10,125 nt of DNA. It comes from JAICNG01 sp035765135 (lineage in GTDB: Bacteria; Gemmatimonadota; Gemmatimonadetes; Gemmatimonadales; Gemmatimonadaceae). The position numbers and the translations under genes are program-made. The stretch covers positions 1 through 10,125 of the forward strand of contig DASTYE010000048.1 of the NCBI GenBank assembly GCA_035765135.1. Reading direction: 5' to 3'. Of this stretch, positions 1-8,166 are shown piece after piece. How positions within the stretch are numbered: the stretch's first letter is position 1; every line of letters starts with the position of its first letter. Below the pieces are notes generated by a model. That model made no database searches. It was not told the origin of the DNA and saw nothing but the letters and a program-made list of their open reading frames with translations.

Positions 1-522
1 CGCTACGACCGGATCGGTGTGGGACGCAGGCCCCGCCCAGAGGACCGTGAGAGAGCGATGGCGGCACTCGAGGCGGTCGGGATTCGGGACCTGGCGATGG
101 ATCAGCTCTCCGGCCTCTCGGGCGGTCAAAAGCAGCGCACACTGATCGCGCGTGCGCTCGTCGGCGAGCCGAACCTGCTCGTGCTCGACGAGCCGACCAC
201 CGGAATGGATCTCGTCGCGACCACGCAGATCCTCGGGCTCGTGCGCGAGCTGCACGAGCGACGCGGTCTCACTGTCTTGATGGTGAGCCACGCGCTCAAC
301 GAGATCGCCAACTATGTCACGCGCATCGCGCTGGTCCAGGAGGGGCGATTCCGGATCGGGGCCGTCGACGACATCGTCACCGAACGGACGCTCAGTGAGC
401 TGTACGGCATTCCGGTCGAGGTCGATTCGGTCGCCGGCCACCGGATCGTCGTCGCGCGGCGTGGGCCCGCGGTGCTGAAGCCGGAGCGTGACGTCGCGGC
501 GGGAGGGCAACGGGGTGCTTGA
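1..522 (+). CDS. Metal ABC transporter ATP-binding subunit, ZnuC/MntB-like (5' end outside the window)
   Basis: This is the ATPase subunit of a divalent-metal (zinc or manganese type) ABC importer. It sits on the cytoplasmic face and drives the permease encoded next to it. The frame is open from base 1, so the N-terminal part with the Walker A P-loop lies upstream. Of the 173 residues visible, the LSGGQ signature is at 39-43, Walker B LLVLDE at 59-64 followed by the D-loop TTGMD, and the switch histidine is in MVSH (residue 97). The tail after residue 125 (ELYGIPVEV) resembles the short regulatory C-terminus common in ZnuC-type proteins. The stop overlaps the permease start by 8 bases, which implies translational coupling. 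The metal cannot be told from sequence; the substrate-binding protein is not in view. Family assignment is firm, specificity is inferred. Confidence 0.9.
   Translation, partial: RYDRIGVGRRPRPEDRERAMAALEAVGIRDLAMDQLSGLSGGQKQRTLIARALVGEPNLLVLDEPTTGMDLVATTQILGLVRELHERRGLTVLMVSHALNEIANYVTRIALVQEGRFRIGAVDDIVTERTLSELYGIPVEVDSVAGHRIVVARRGPAVLKPERDVAAGGQRGA
502..507 (+). promoter_or_regulatory. Shine-Dalgarno site fixing the permease start at GTG 515
   Basis: GGAGGG lies 7 bases before the GTG at 515. An earlier in-frame GTG at 488 would add nine polar residues and has no usable ribosome-binding site, so 515 is preferred. Confidence 0.6.
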
Positions 523-1339
523 CGCGGTCCTCCTCTTCCGCGACGCCCTCTACGGCACGCTCGTCATCGCGCTCGTCTGCTCGGCGCTCGGCGTCTATGT
601 GGTGCTCCGTCGCATCGTCTTCGTCGGCGCTTCGCTCGCGCAGATGTCGACGCTCGGCATCGCGATTTCGTTCTGGCTCGCGGGCGTGGGAGTCGCCGGC
701 GTCATCACGACGAGGCCCATCGTTCTCTCCTTGCTGGCCACCTTGCTCGGCGTGGTCTTTTTTTCGGCGGGGATGAAGCGCGCGCGTATTCCGCCTGACG
801 CGCGCATCGGTGTGGCGTACGTCGTCGCCGGCGCGCTCGCGGTCCTGTTCATCGCCAAGGCCGCCGCGGGCGAGGCGCACGACATCTTCCTTCAGGGGAA
901 CATCCTCGGCATCACGCGCGGCGACTGGCTGGTGCTGCTCGGCGTGACCGTGCCCGTGCTGCTGCTGCACATCGTGTTCTACAAGGAATTTCTGTTCATC
1001 TCGTTCGATCAGGAAACGGCGCGCACGCTCGGCTACCGCGTCGAGCGATGGACGCTGTTGCTCTATCTGACGATCGGTCTCTCGATCGCGTTCGCGATGC
1101 AGTTCGCCGGCTTGATGCTCGTGTTCGATTTTCTCGTGCTTCCCGCGGTCACGGGTCTGCTGATGGCGCGCGGGATGAGCGGCGTGTTCGCCTGGGCAGT
1201 TGGAGCGGGACTGACGGCGGCGGTGATCGGGTTCTCGATGTCAGTCCCGTTCGATCTGCCAACGGGACCGGCCATCGTCGCCGTGTCGGGTGCGCTGGTG
1301 ATGGTCGCGTGGGTCGTTCGACGAATCCGAGCCCGGTGA
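515..1339 (+). CDS. Metal ABC transporter permease, ABC-3 family (ZnuB-like)
   Basis: This is the membrane-spanning subunit of the metal importer whose ATPase is encoded just upstream. With the GTG start at 515 it has 274 residues, normal for the ABC-3 (ZnuB/MntB/TroC) family. About eight hydrophobic segments can be seen, the first at roughly residues 6-27 (LFRDALYGTLVIALVCSALG). The family pattern GVYVVLRRIVFVGASLAQ follows the first helix, and a loop with RIPPDARIGVAY sits in the middle. The segment FAMQFAGLMLVFDFLVLPA in the third quarter is typical of the coupling and translocation region. It overlaps the ATPase gene by 8 bases, so the two form one operon. The usual histidine of the SLAH motif is glutamine here (SLAQ). 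Transport specificity (Zn, Mn or Fe) is not decidable from this gene. The operon probably ends here because a palindrome region follows. Confidence 0.9.
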   Translation: MLDAVLLFRDALYGTLVIALVCSALGVYVVLRRIVFVGASLAQMSTLGIAISFWLAGVGVAGVITTRPIVLSLLATLLGVVFFSAGMKRARIPPDARIGVAYVVAGALAVLFIAKAAAGEAHDIFLQGNILGITRGDWLVLLGVTVPVLLLHIVFYKEFLFISFDQETARTLGYRVERWTLLLYLTIGLSIAFAMQFAGLMLVFDFLVLPAVTGLLMARGMSGVFAWAVGAGLTAAVIGFSMSVPFDLPTGPAIVAVSGALVMVAWVVRRIRAR

Positions 1340-1350
1340 CGTAAGGCTGG

Positions 1351-1542
1351 CATCAAGAATCCAGCGGTTCATCACGGATGACACGGATTGTACGGAAAAA
1401 TCCGGATTCGCTCCTGCGGCAGTGAACCCTCCCCACGCAACAAGGCCAAGTTTGGACTTGCGCGTGGAGAGTGACTGGCGCCAGGAGCGATCCGGAGCAT
1501 CCGCGCAATCCGCCTCACCCGTATAGCCCCCCGTTCTTGATG
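1351..1542. repeat. Palindromic element, unit A (192 bp)
   Basis: The terminal inverted repeats are CATCAAGAA (1351-1359) and TTCTTGATG (1534-1542). Further in, the two halves keep pairing with gaps: GGATTCGCTCCTG on the left with CAGGAGCGATCC on the right, CAGT with ACTG, then CCACGC with GCGTGG, CAAG with CTTG and CCAA with TTGG around a GT loop near 1450. The unit could form one long imperfect hairpin or cruciform. A core at 1451-1474 (TTTGGACTTGCGCGTGGAGA and on) is almost the same in unit B. Confidence 0.75.
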
Positions 1543-1573
1543 CCCGCCGGCCCGTGTGGGCCGACATCAAGAA
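1534..1573. repeat. Junction hairpin between units A and B
   Basis: TTCTTGATG at 1534-1542 pairs perfectly with CATCAAGAA at 1565-1573. Inside, CGGCCC and GGGCCG pair around a GTGT tetraloop. The 22-base spacer therefore forms a stem of its own, on top of the unit termini. No T-run follows, so an ordinary intrinsic terminator is not indicated, although it may still stop or stabilise the permease transcript. Confidence 0.65.
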
Positions 1574-1760
1574 CCGAGGGACTCTGCGGATGACGCGGAT
1601 TAGGCGGAAGAGGCCGGATCCGTTCCCGGTGTAGTAAACCTCCTCGCGCGACAACAAAAAGCGGCTTTGGACCTGCGCGTGGAGAGTGAACGCCACCAGG
1701 ACGATCAGGCCGTTACAGTCCAATCCGTGTCATCCGTGATGGACCCCTGGGTTCTTGATG
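1565..1760. repeat. Palindromic element, unit B (196 bp)
   Basis: The end sequences CATCAAGAACCGAGGG (1565-1580) and, reversed, CATCAAGAACCCAGGG (1745-1760) match at 15 of 16 bases. Subterminal blocks GCGGATGACGCGGATT and CACGGATGACACGGATT also mirror each other. The core at 1666-1689 matches the unit A core at 23 of 24 bases and begins 101 bases from the unit start, against 100 in unit A. The two units are therefore in register and in the same orientation. Confidence 0.75.
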
Positions 1761-1783
1761 CGTGTCGACGAGCACTGCCGCGA

Positions 1784-1812
1784 TTGACCTCGCTCCCCGG
1801 CGCGTCTAAGTT
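1784..1812 (+). promoter_or_regulatory. Candidate sigma-70-type promoter for the malic enzyme-pckA operon
   Basis: A -35-like TTGACC (1784-1789, five of six consensus bases) and a -10-like TAAGTT (1807-1812, keeping the TA and final T) are separated by 17 bases. It lies just downstream of the repeat block, about 65 bases before the ATG at 1878. The perfect 8-base palindrome CTCGCGAG (1820-1827) sits near the expected transcription start and could be an operator or chance. The -10 is weak, so this is a candidate only. Confidence 0.4.
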
Positions 1813-1867
1813 CAGTTTTCTCGCGAGGTTAGCGAAACACGCCAACGAGGAATGAGGAGCCGGCAGC

Positions 1868-1872
1868 GAGGA
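1868..1872 (+). promoter_or_regulatory. Shine-Dalgarno site for the malic enzyme start at 1878
   Basis: GAGGA is 5 bases upstream of the ATG at 1878. The alternative in-frame ATG at 1956 has no comparable site. This favours the longer form although homology begins only after the second ATG. Confidence 0.5.
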
Positions 1873-1877
1873 ATTCG

Positions 1878-4241
<2,364 letters not shown>

Positions 4242-4255
4242 CGGCCGCATAAGTC

Positions 4256-4260
4256 GAGGG
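4256..4260 (+). promoter_or_regulatory. Shine-Dalgarno site for pckA
   Basis: GAGGG lies 5 bases before the ATG at 4266, inside the 24-base gap after the malic enzyme stop. It supports this start although the first 30 or so residues (rich in Gly, Ala, Pro, Arg) are not conserved in the family. Confidence 0.6.
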
Positions 4261-4265
4261 CGACG

Positions 4266-5900
4266 ATGGCGACTCAAACGAAGCCGCGCACGGACGGTGA
4301 GCACGGACCAGGGCGGGCCGCGGCGCAGGGATTGGCACCGCAGGGGCTTCGCCCCCGTGGCGTCGTGCAATGGAACTCGATTCCACCCGAGCTGGTGCAG
4401 GCGGCGATTCGTCGGGGCGAAGGCGAGCTGGCCGACATGGGGCCGTTCGTCGCCATCACGTCGCCGCACACCGGGCGGTCTCCGAACGACAAGTTCATCG
4501 TCAGGGAGCCGACGACCGACCACGACGTCTGGTGGGGGAAGGTGAACCACCCGTTCGATCCCGAGAGCTTCGAGCTGCTGCTCGCGGATGTGCGCCGTCA
4601 TCTCGAGGACCAGTCGGAGCTGTTCATCCAGGATCTCTACGCCGGTGCCGATCCCGAGCACCGGGTGCGCGTTCGGTTCGTCACTCCGGTCGCGTGGAGC
4701 TCGCTGTTCGTGCGGAACATGTTCATCCGCCCAGACCCGATCGATCTCCCGACGTTCGAGGCTGACTTCAGCGTGCTCCACGCGCCGGAGCTGCACGCCG
4801 ATCCGGCGAAGCACGGGACGCGCAGCGGCACGTTCATCATCCTGAACTTCGCCAAGCGCATCGTCCTGATCGGGGGCACGCGGTACGCCGGCGAGCTGAA
4901 GAAAGCGATTTTCACCGTGATGAACTACCTCCTGCCGAAGCGTGGCGTGCTGTCGATGCACTGCTCGGCCAACGTCGGCAACGACGGCGACACGGCGCTC
5001 TTCTTCGGGTTGTCGGGCACCGGCAAGACGACGCTCTCCGCCGACCCGGATCGGTGGCTCATCGGCGACGACGAGCACGGGTGGTCCTCGGACGGCGTGT
5101 TCAATTTCGAGGGCGGCTGCTACGCGAAGGTCATCAACCTCTCGGAGGACGGAGAGCCGGACATCTATCGCACGACGCAGATGTTCGGGACGATCCTCGA
5201 GAACGTCGTGCTCGAGCCGCACACGCGGCGCGTGGACTTCGCCAACCAGTCGATCACCGAGAACACGCGGGCGTCGTACCCGCTGCACTATATCCGGAAC
5301 ATCGTGCCGACGGGGCGCGGCGGACATCCACGCAACGTCGTGTTCCTCACGGCCGACGCGTTCGGCGTGCTTCCGCCGATCGCGCGCCTAACGCCTGAGC
5401 AGGCGCGGTACTATTTCCTGTCCGGATACACGGCCAAGGTCGCCGGTACCGAGCGAGGGGTGAAGGAACCGCAGGCGACCTTCAGCTCGTGCTTTGGCGC
5501 GGTGTTCCTCGTCTGGCATCCGTCGGTGTATTCGCGGATGCTCGGTGAGCTGCTGACGAAGCACAACGCGCGCGTCTGGCTGGTGAACACGGGGTGGACC
5601 GGCGGTCCGTACGGCGTGGGACACCGGATGAAGCTCGCTCACACGCGGGCCATGGTTCGTGCCGCGCTGGCCGGCGACCTCGACGGAATGCCGACGACGC
5701 GCGACGACGTCTTCGGGCTCGACGTTCCCAAGGCGGTGCCTGGCGTTCCATCGGAAGTGATGAATCCGCGCGCCACCTGGAGCGATGTCGCCGCCTACGA
5801 CGCGCAGGCGCGGCGACTGGCCGAGATGTTCGCGAAGAACTTCGAGCAGTTCGCGCATCAGGTGCCTGAGGCGGTGAGGCAGGCGGGACCGAGGACCTGA
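4266..5900 (+). CDS. pckA: Phosphoenolpyruvate carboxykinase (ATP)
   Basis: It converts oxaloacetate and ATP to PEP, CO2 and ADP, the first committed step of gluconeogenesis from C4 acids. It is a cytosolic, metal-dependent enzyme. The 544 residues match the usual length (540 in E. coli). Visible motifs are the substrate-binding TGRSPNDKFIV (69-79, Arg71), the P-loop GLSGTGKTT (248-256; Lys254 falls at the same number as in E. coli PCK), the second kinase motif GDDEHGW (267-273, Asp268/Asp269), FEGGCYAK, and ENTRASYP (Arg335). The ATP-type P-loop and overall layout separate it from the GTP-dependent class. It follows the malic enzyme by 24 bp on the same strand, so the two are almost certainly cotranscribed. 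That pairing suggests coordinated control of the C4-to-C3 branch. A large palindrome directly follows the stop and may end the transcript. No defects are seen. Confidence 0.97.
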   Translation: MATQTKPRTDGEHGPGRAAAQGLAPQGLRPRGVVQWNSIPPELVQAAIRRGEGELADMGPFVAITSPHTGRSPNDKFIVREPTTDHDVWWGKVNHPFDPESFELLLADVRRHLEDQSELFIQDLYAGADPEHRVRVRFVTPVAWSSLFVRNMFIRPDPIDLPTFEADFSVLHAPELHADPAKHGTRSGTFIILNFAKRIVLIGGTRYAGELKKAIFTVMNYLLPKRGVLSMHCSANVGNDGDTALFFGLSGTGKTTLSADPDRWLIGDDEHGWSSDGVFNFEGGCYAKVINLSEDGEPDIYRTTQMFGTILENVVLEPHTRRVDFANQSITENTRASYPLHYIRNIVPTGRGGHPRNVVFLTADAFGVLPPIARLTPEQARYYFLSGYTAKVAGTERGVKEPQATFSSCFGAVFLVWHPSVYSRMLGELLTKHNARVWLVNTGWTGGPYGVGHRMKLAHTRAMVRAALAGDLDGMPTTRDDVFGLDVPKAVPGVPSEVMNPRATWSDVAAYDAQARRLAEMFAKNFEQFAHQVPEAVRQAGPRT

Positions 5901-5901
5901 A

Positions 5902-5997
5902 GGGGTCGAGGGCGATCGAAGGCGATCGAAGGCGATCGAGGGGCTGCCGCCTCGACCCGTCGACCGCCTTCGATCGCCTCCGGCCGCCTTCGACCCC
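5902..5997. repeat. Large imperfect palindrome between pckA and the HD gene; possible terminator
   Basis: The left arm 5902-5943 and right arm 5956-5997 are inverted copies (36 of 42 positions) around a 12-base loop (5944-5955). The left arm holds three direct copies of the 10-base unit GGCGATCGAA/G (5911-5940). The arm begins one base after the pckA stop and the other ends one base before the ATG at 5998. A transcript would fold into a very stable stem, plausibly terminating or protecting the pckA mRNA. There is no T-run as in a classical intrinsic terminator. Confidence 0.75.
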
Positions 5998-7284
5998 ATG
6001 GAAGTAATCCGCGATCCGATCTGGAACAACATCCGCGTCGATGACGTCGCGCTTCAGATCATCGACACGACCACGTTCCAGCGGTTGCGCTACGTGCGGC
6101 AGCTCGGACTCGCCTACCTCGTCTATCCCGGTGCGACGCACACGCGCTTCGAGCACGCCCTCGGCGCCTACCATCTCGCGCGGCGCACGCTCGCGCTCCT
6201 CGGGGAGCGGGGAGAGCTCGCGCGCGTCGCCCCGGATGAGGCGGCGATCATCAAGACGGCGGCGCTCCTTCACGACATCGGCCACTATCCTTTCTCGCAC
6301 GCGCTGGAGGAGATCGGGGCGCTCGACCACGAAGCGGTCGCGCACGAGCTGATCTTTCGCGGCCCGGTAGCGGACGTGCTCACGCCCGCGTTAGGTGCCG
6401 ATGCCCCAGCGCGCATCTACGCGCTCATTCGCGGGCAGAGCGACTCCCCGCTCCAGGGACTGATTTCCGGCTCCCTCGACCTCGACAAGATCGAGTACCT
6501 CAAACGGGACGCGCTCATGTGCGGCGTTCCCTACGGGGAGATCGACGTCGACCGCCTGCTGCACTCCCTCACGATCGTCGACGACCCGGCGAAGGGGCAC
6601 CTCTCCGTCGGCATCGCCGAGAAAGGGCTGGCGGCGCTCGAATCGCTGCTGTTCGCGAAGTATCAGATGTATCGCAACGTCTACTGGCACCACGCGGTGC
6701 GAAGTGCGACGGCGATGTACAAACGGCTCGTCGACGACGCGCTGCGCGCGCACGCGCTCGTCGAGACCGACCTCGCCTCGTTCACCGACGAAGGTCTGTT
6801 GCACCAGCTCGAATCCATCGACCCCGCCGCGCCGCTGCTCCTCGCGTTGCGCGGGCGGCGGCTCCACAAACGGGCGGCCGAGCTGGCGACCGTCGAGCTC
6901 CCTCCGGAGAGCGAGTGGATCGCGATGAATCCGTCGCTCGTCTACGCGGCCGAGACGGCGTTGGCGCGCGAGATCGGCATCGCGCCGGGCGAGCTCCTCC
7001 TCGACTTTCCCGCCAAGCCCCAGATGCTCGGCCTCGACATCCCGGTCGTGCGGCGCGGCGGTCGGGTCGAGCGCCTCACGACTGAGGGCATCGCCGGCTC
7101 CGTCAGCCTCCCCACATTGTCCGACGATCTGTACCGCTCCGCGCGACGGCTGCGGATCTTCGTCGCCGAATCTCGCGTGGTCCCCGTGGATGCGATCCTG
7201 CGCCTCGTCAGGCGTGATGCGGACGAGGTGGCGAGAAGGCTCAGAGAGGGGCGGGCGCTGTTGGAGGAAAGGTCGTCGAGGTAG
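5998..7284 (+). CDS. HD-domain phosphohydrolase (COG1078; YwfO/EF1143-like)
   Basis: This is a metal-dependent HD-superfamily phosphohydrolase of the group related to SAMHD1. The Enterococcus member EF1143 is a dNTP triphosphohydrolase, so a role in dNTP pool control is a reasonable inference, but the substrate here is unknown. The protein has 428 residues, close to the 433 of B. subtilis YwfO. The metal ligands are visible: H53 in HTRFEHALG, H92-D93 in LHDIGHYPFSHALE, and D163 in LDLDKIEYLKRDA. The N-terminus (EVIRDPIWNNIRVDD) matches the family pattern at the first ATG, so the start is secure although no Shine-Dalgarno sequence exists. The base before the ATG is the end of a 96-base palindrome, so initiation may be leaderless or inefficient. 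The last codons (ERSSR) and the stop lie inside a second palindrome. The gene is thus bracketed by palindromes and may be its own transcription unit. Confidence 0.9.
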   Translation: MEVIRDPIWNNIRVDDVALQIIDTTTFQRLRYVRQLGLAYLVYPGATHTRFEHALGAYHLARRTLALLGERGELARVAPDEAAIIKTAALLHDIGHYPFSHALEEIGALDHEAVAHELIFRGPVADVLTPALGADAPARIYALIRGQSDSPLQGLISGSLDLDKIEYLKRDALMCGVPYGEIDVDRLLHSLTIVDDPAKGHLSVGIAEKGLAALESLLFAKYQMYRNVYWHHAVRSATAMYKRLVDDALRAHALVETDLASFTDEGLLHQLESIDPAAPLLLALRGRRLHKRAAELATVELPPESEWIAMNPSLVYAAETALAREIGIAPGELLLDFPAKPQMLGLDIPVVRRGGRVERLTTEGIAGSVSLPTLSDDLYRSARRLRIFVAESRVVPVDAILRLVRRDADEVARRLREGRALLEERSSR

Positions 7285-7370
7285 TCGAGGTCGTCCATGT
7301 GATCGAGGTGACTTCATCGCGCCGTGAAGTCACCTCGATCACCTCGACGACCTTGACGACCTTGACGACC
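7271..7370. terminator. Bidirectional palindrome between convergent HD and PP2C genes
   Basis: Arms 7271-7316 and 7325-7370 are inverted copies (41 of 46 positions) around the 8-base loop TCGCGCCG. The innermost 18 base pairs (GTGATCGAGGTGACTTCA and its complement) are perfect. The outer part is a 9-base tandem of the type GGTCGTCRA. Position between two convergent genes, starting inside the HD stop region and ending 7 bases from the PP2C stop, fits a two-way transcription stop. Neither side has a clear T-run, so termination is inferred from structure and place. Confidence 0.65.
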
Positions 7371-7377
7371 TCTAGCC

Positions 7378-8166
7378 TCAGCCTCTGATCGACGGCGTCT
7401 CCACCGTCTTCTGATCCGCCTTCGCGTCGCTCGCCTCGAGCACCTGGATCACGATCGCCGTGATGTTGTCGAGGCCGCCGCGCCCGTTCGCTTCGGCGAT
7501 CAGCGCGTCCACCATGCGGGCGGCCGACGCGCGCGAGGAGAGGAGCTGCTGGATGCGACGGTCGTCCACCATTCCCGTGAGTCCGTCGCTCGCGACGAGA
7601 AAGACATCGCCGGCGCGCACGTCCCCCGCGTAGGTGTCCGGCTCCACCTCACCGCTGGCGCCGACGCATCGCGTGATCACGTTGCTGTACGGGTGGTACC
7701 GCGCCTGCTCCGGAGTGAGATAGCCCGCGTCCACCTGCTCCTGGACGTACGAGTGGTCCTTCGTGATCTGCCGGAGAGCTCCATCGCGCAGCACGTACAC
7801 GCGTGAGTCGCCCACCTGCCCGACCAGATAGCGCGAGTCCGCGAGCATCAACACCGAGATCGTCGTTCCCATCCCCTGTTTGTCGATCTCCGCGATCGTC
7901 CGCTGGTAGATGGCGGCATTCGCCTGCTTCACCGCGCGAGCCACCGCCTGGACCACGCCATCTCCGCGCAGGTCGCGCACGCCCTGCAGCTCGCGCGCGA
8001 CGATCTCGACCGCCATCTCGCTCGCCACTTCACCGGCCGCGTGGCCGCCCATTCCGTCGGCCACGACGAAGAGTCCGCGCGTGGCGTTCGCGTCGGCGAA
8101 GAAGCTGTCCTCGTTCCCCGATCGGATCATTCCTGTGTCCGATCGCGCGGCGACCGTGAGCTGCAC
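7378..8166 (-). CDS. PP2C-family Ser/Thr protein phosphatase (Stp/PrpC-like)
   Basis: This is a soluble, Mn/Mg-dependent protein phosphatase that reverses Hanks-type Ser/Thr kinase phosphorylation. The 262 residues carry the full bacterial PP2C motif set: SGNEDSF (16-22), VVADGMGGHAAGE (34-46, metal ligand Asp38), GQVGDSRVYVLRDG (117-129, Asp120), the flap region TKDHSYVQEQVDAGYL (135-150), ITRCVG (164-169), LVASDG (190-195, Asp194) and LDNITAIVI (232-240, Asp233). About 20 residues beyond the fold form a loose charged tail. The start is GTG, and its first base is shared with the last position of the upstream FHA stop (TAGTG), which points to translational coupling and an operon. A single-domain phosphatase encoded directly after a membrane-anchored FHA protein suggests that both act on the same phosphorylated target. 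No kinase gene is in the window. Confidence 0.93.
   Translation of the reverse strand: MQLTVAARSDTGMIRSGNEDSFFADANATRGLFVVADGMGGHAAGEVASEMAVEIVARELQGVRDLRGDGVVQAVARAVKQANAAIYQRTIAEIDKQGMGTTISVLMLADSRYLVGQVGDSRVYVLRDGALRQITKDHSYVQEQVDAGYLTPEQARYHPYSNVITRCVGASGEVEPDTYAGDVRAGDVFLVASDGLTGMVDDRRIQQLLSSRASAARMVDALIAEANGRGGLDNITAIVIQVLEASDAKADQKTVETPSIRG

Larger units (their letters stand above)
1351..1760. repeat. Composite palindromic repeat region: two tandem ~195-bp inverted-repeat elements
   Basis: This 410-bp block fills most of the gap between the permease and the malic enzyme gene. It consists of two diverged direct repeats (1351-1542 and 1565-1760), each starting with CATCAAGAA and ending with TTCTTGATG. 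The outermost 40 bases on each side (1351-1390 and 1721-1760) are inverted copies matching at 37 of 40 positions; the 20 bases ATCACGGATGACACGGATTG (1371-1390) recur exactly as the reverse complement at 1721-1740. No believable protein is encoded. The sequence looks like a non-autonomous, MITE-like or REP-like intergenic element, or a structured RNA. No clear target-site duplication is seen. From memory, GGATGACACGGATT-type repeats recur in several soil and aquatic phyla, but this was not checked. Confidence 0.8.

Noticed and set aside
1241..1723. 160-codon minus-strand frame across the repeat block
   Set aside because: It runs from the permease 3' end through both palindromic units, so it encodes the repeats themselves (for example VQSVSSVM) and not a protein family.
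1351..1760. Insertion sequence with transposase
   Set aside because: Inverted ends exist, but no transposase frame and no target-site duplication could be found; at most it is non-autonomous.
1667..1855. 62-codon plus-strand frame leaving the second repeat unit
   Set aside because: It starts in the conserved repeat core, has no ribosome-binding site and reads repeat sequence; no support for a small protein.
5911..5940. CRISPR-like short repeats
   Set aside because: The three 10-base copies are directly tandem with no spacers, and they form part of a palindrome arm.
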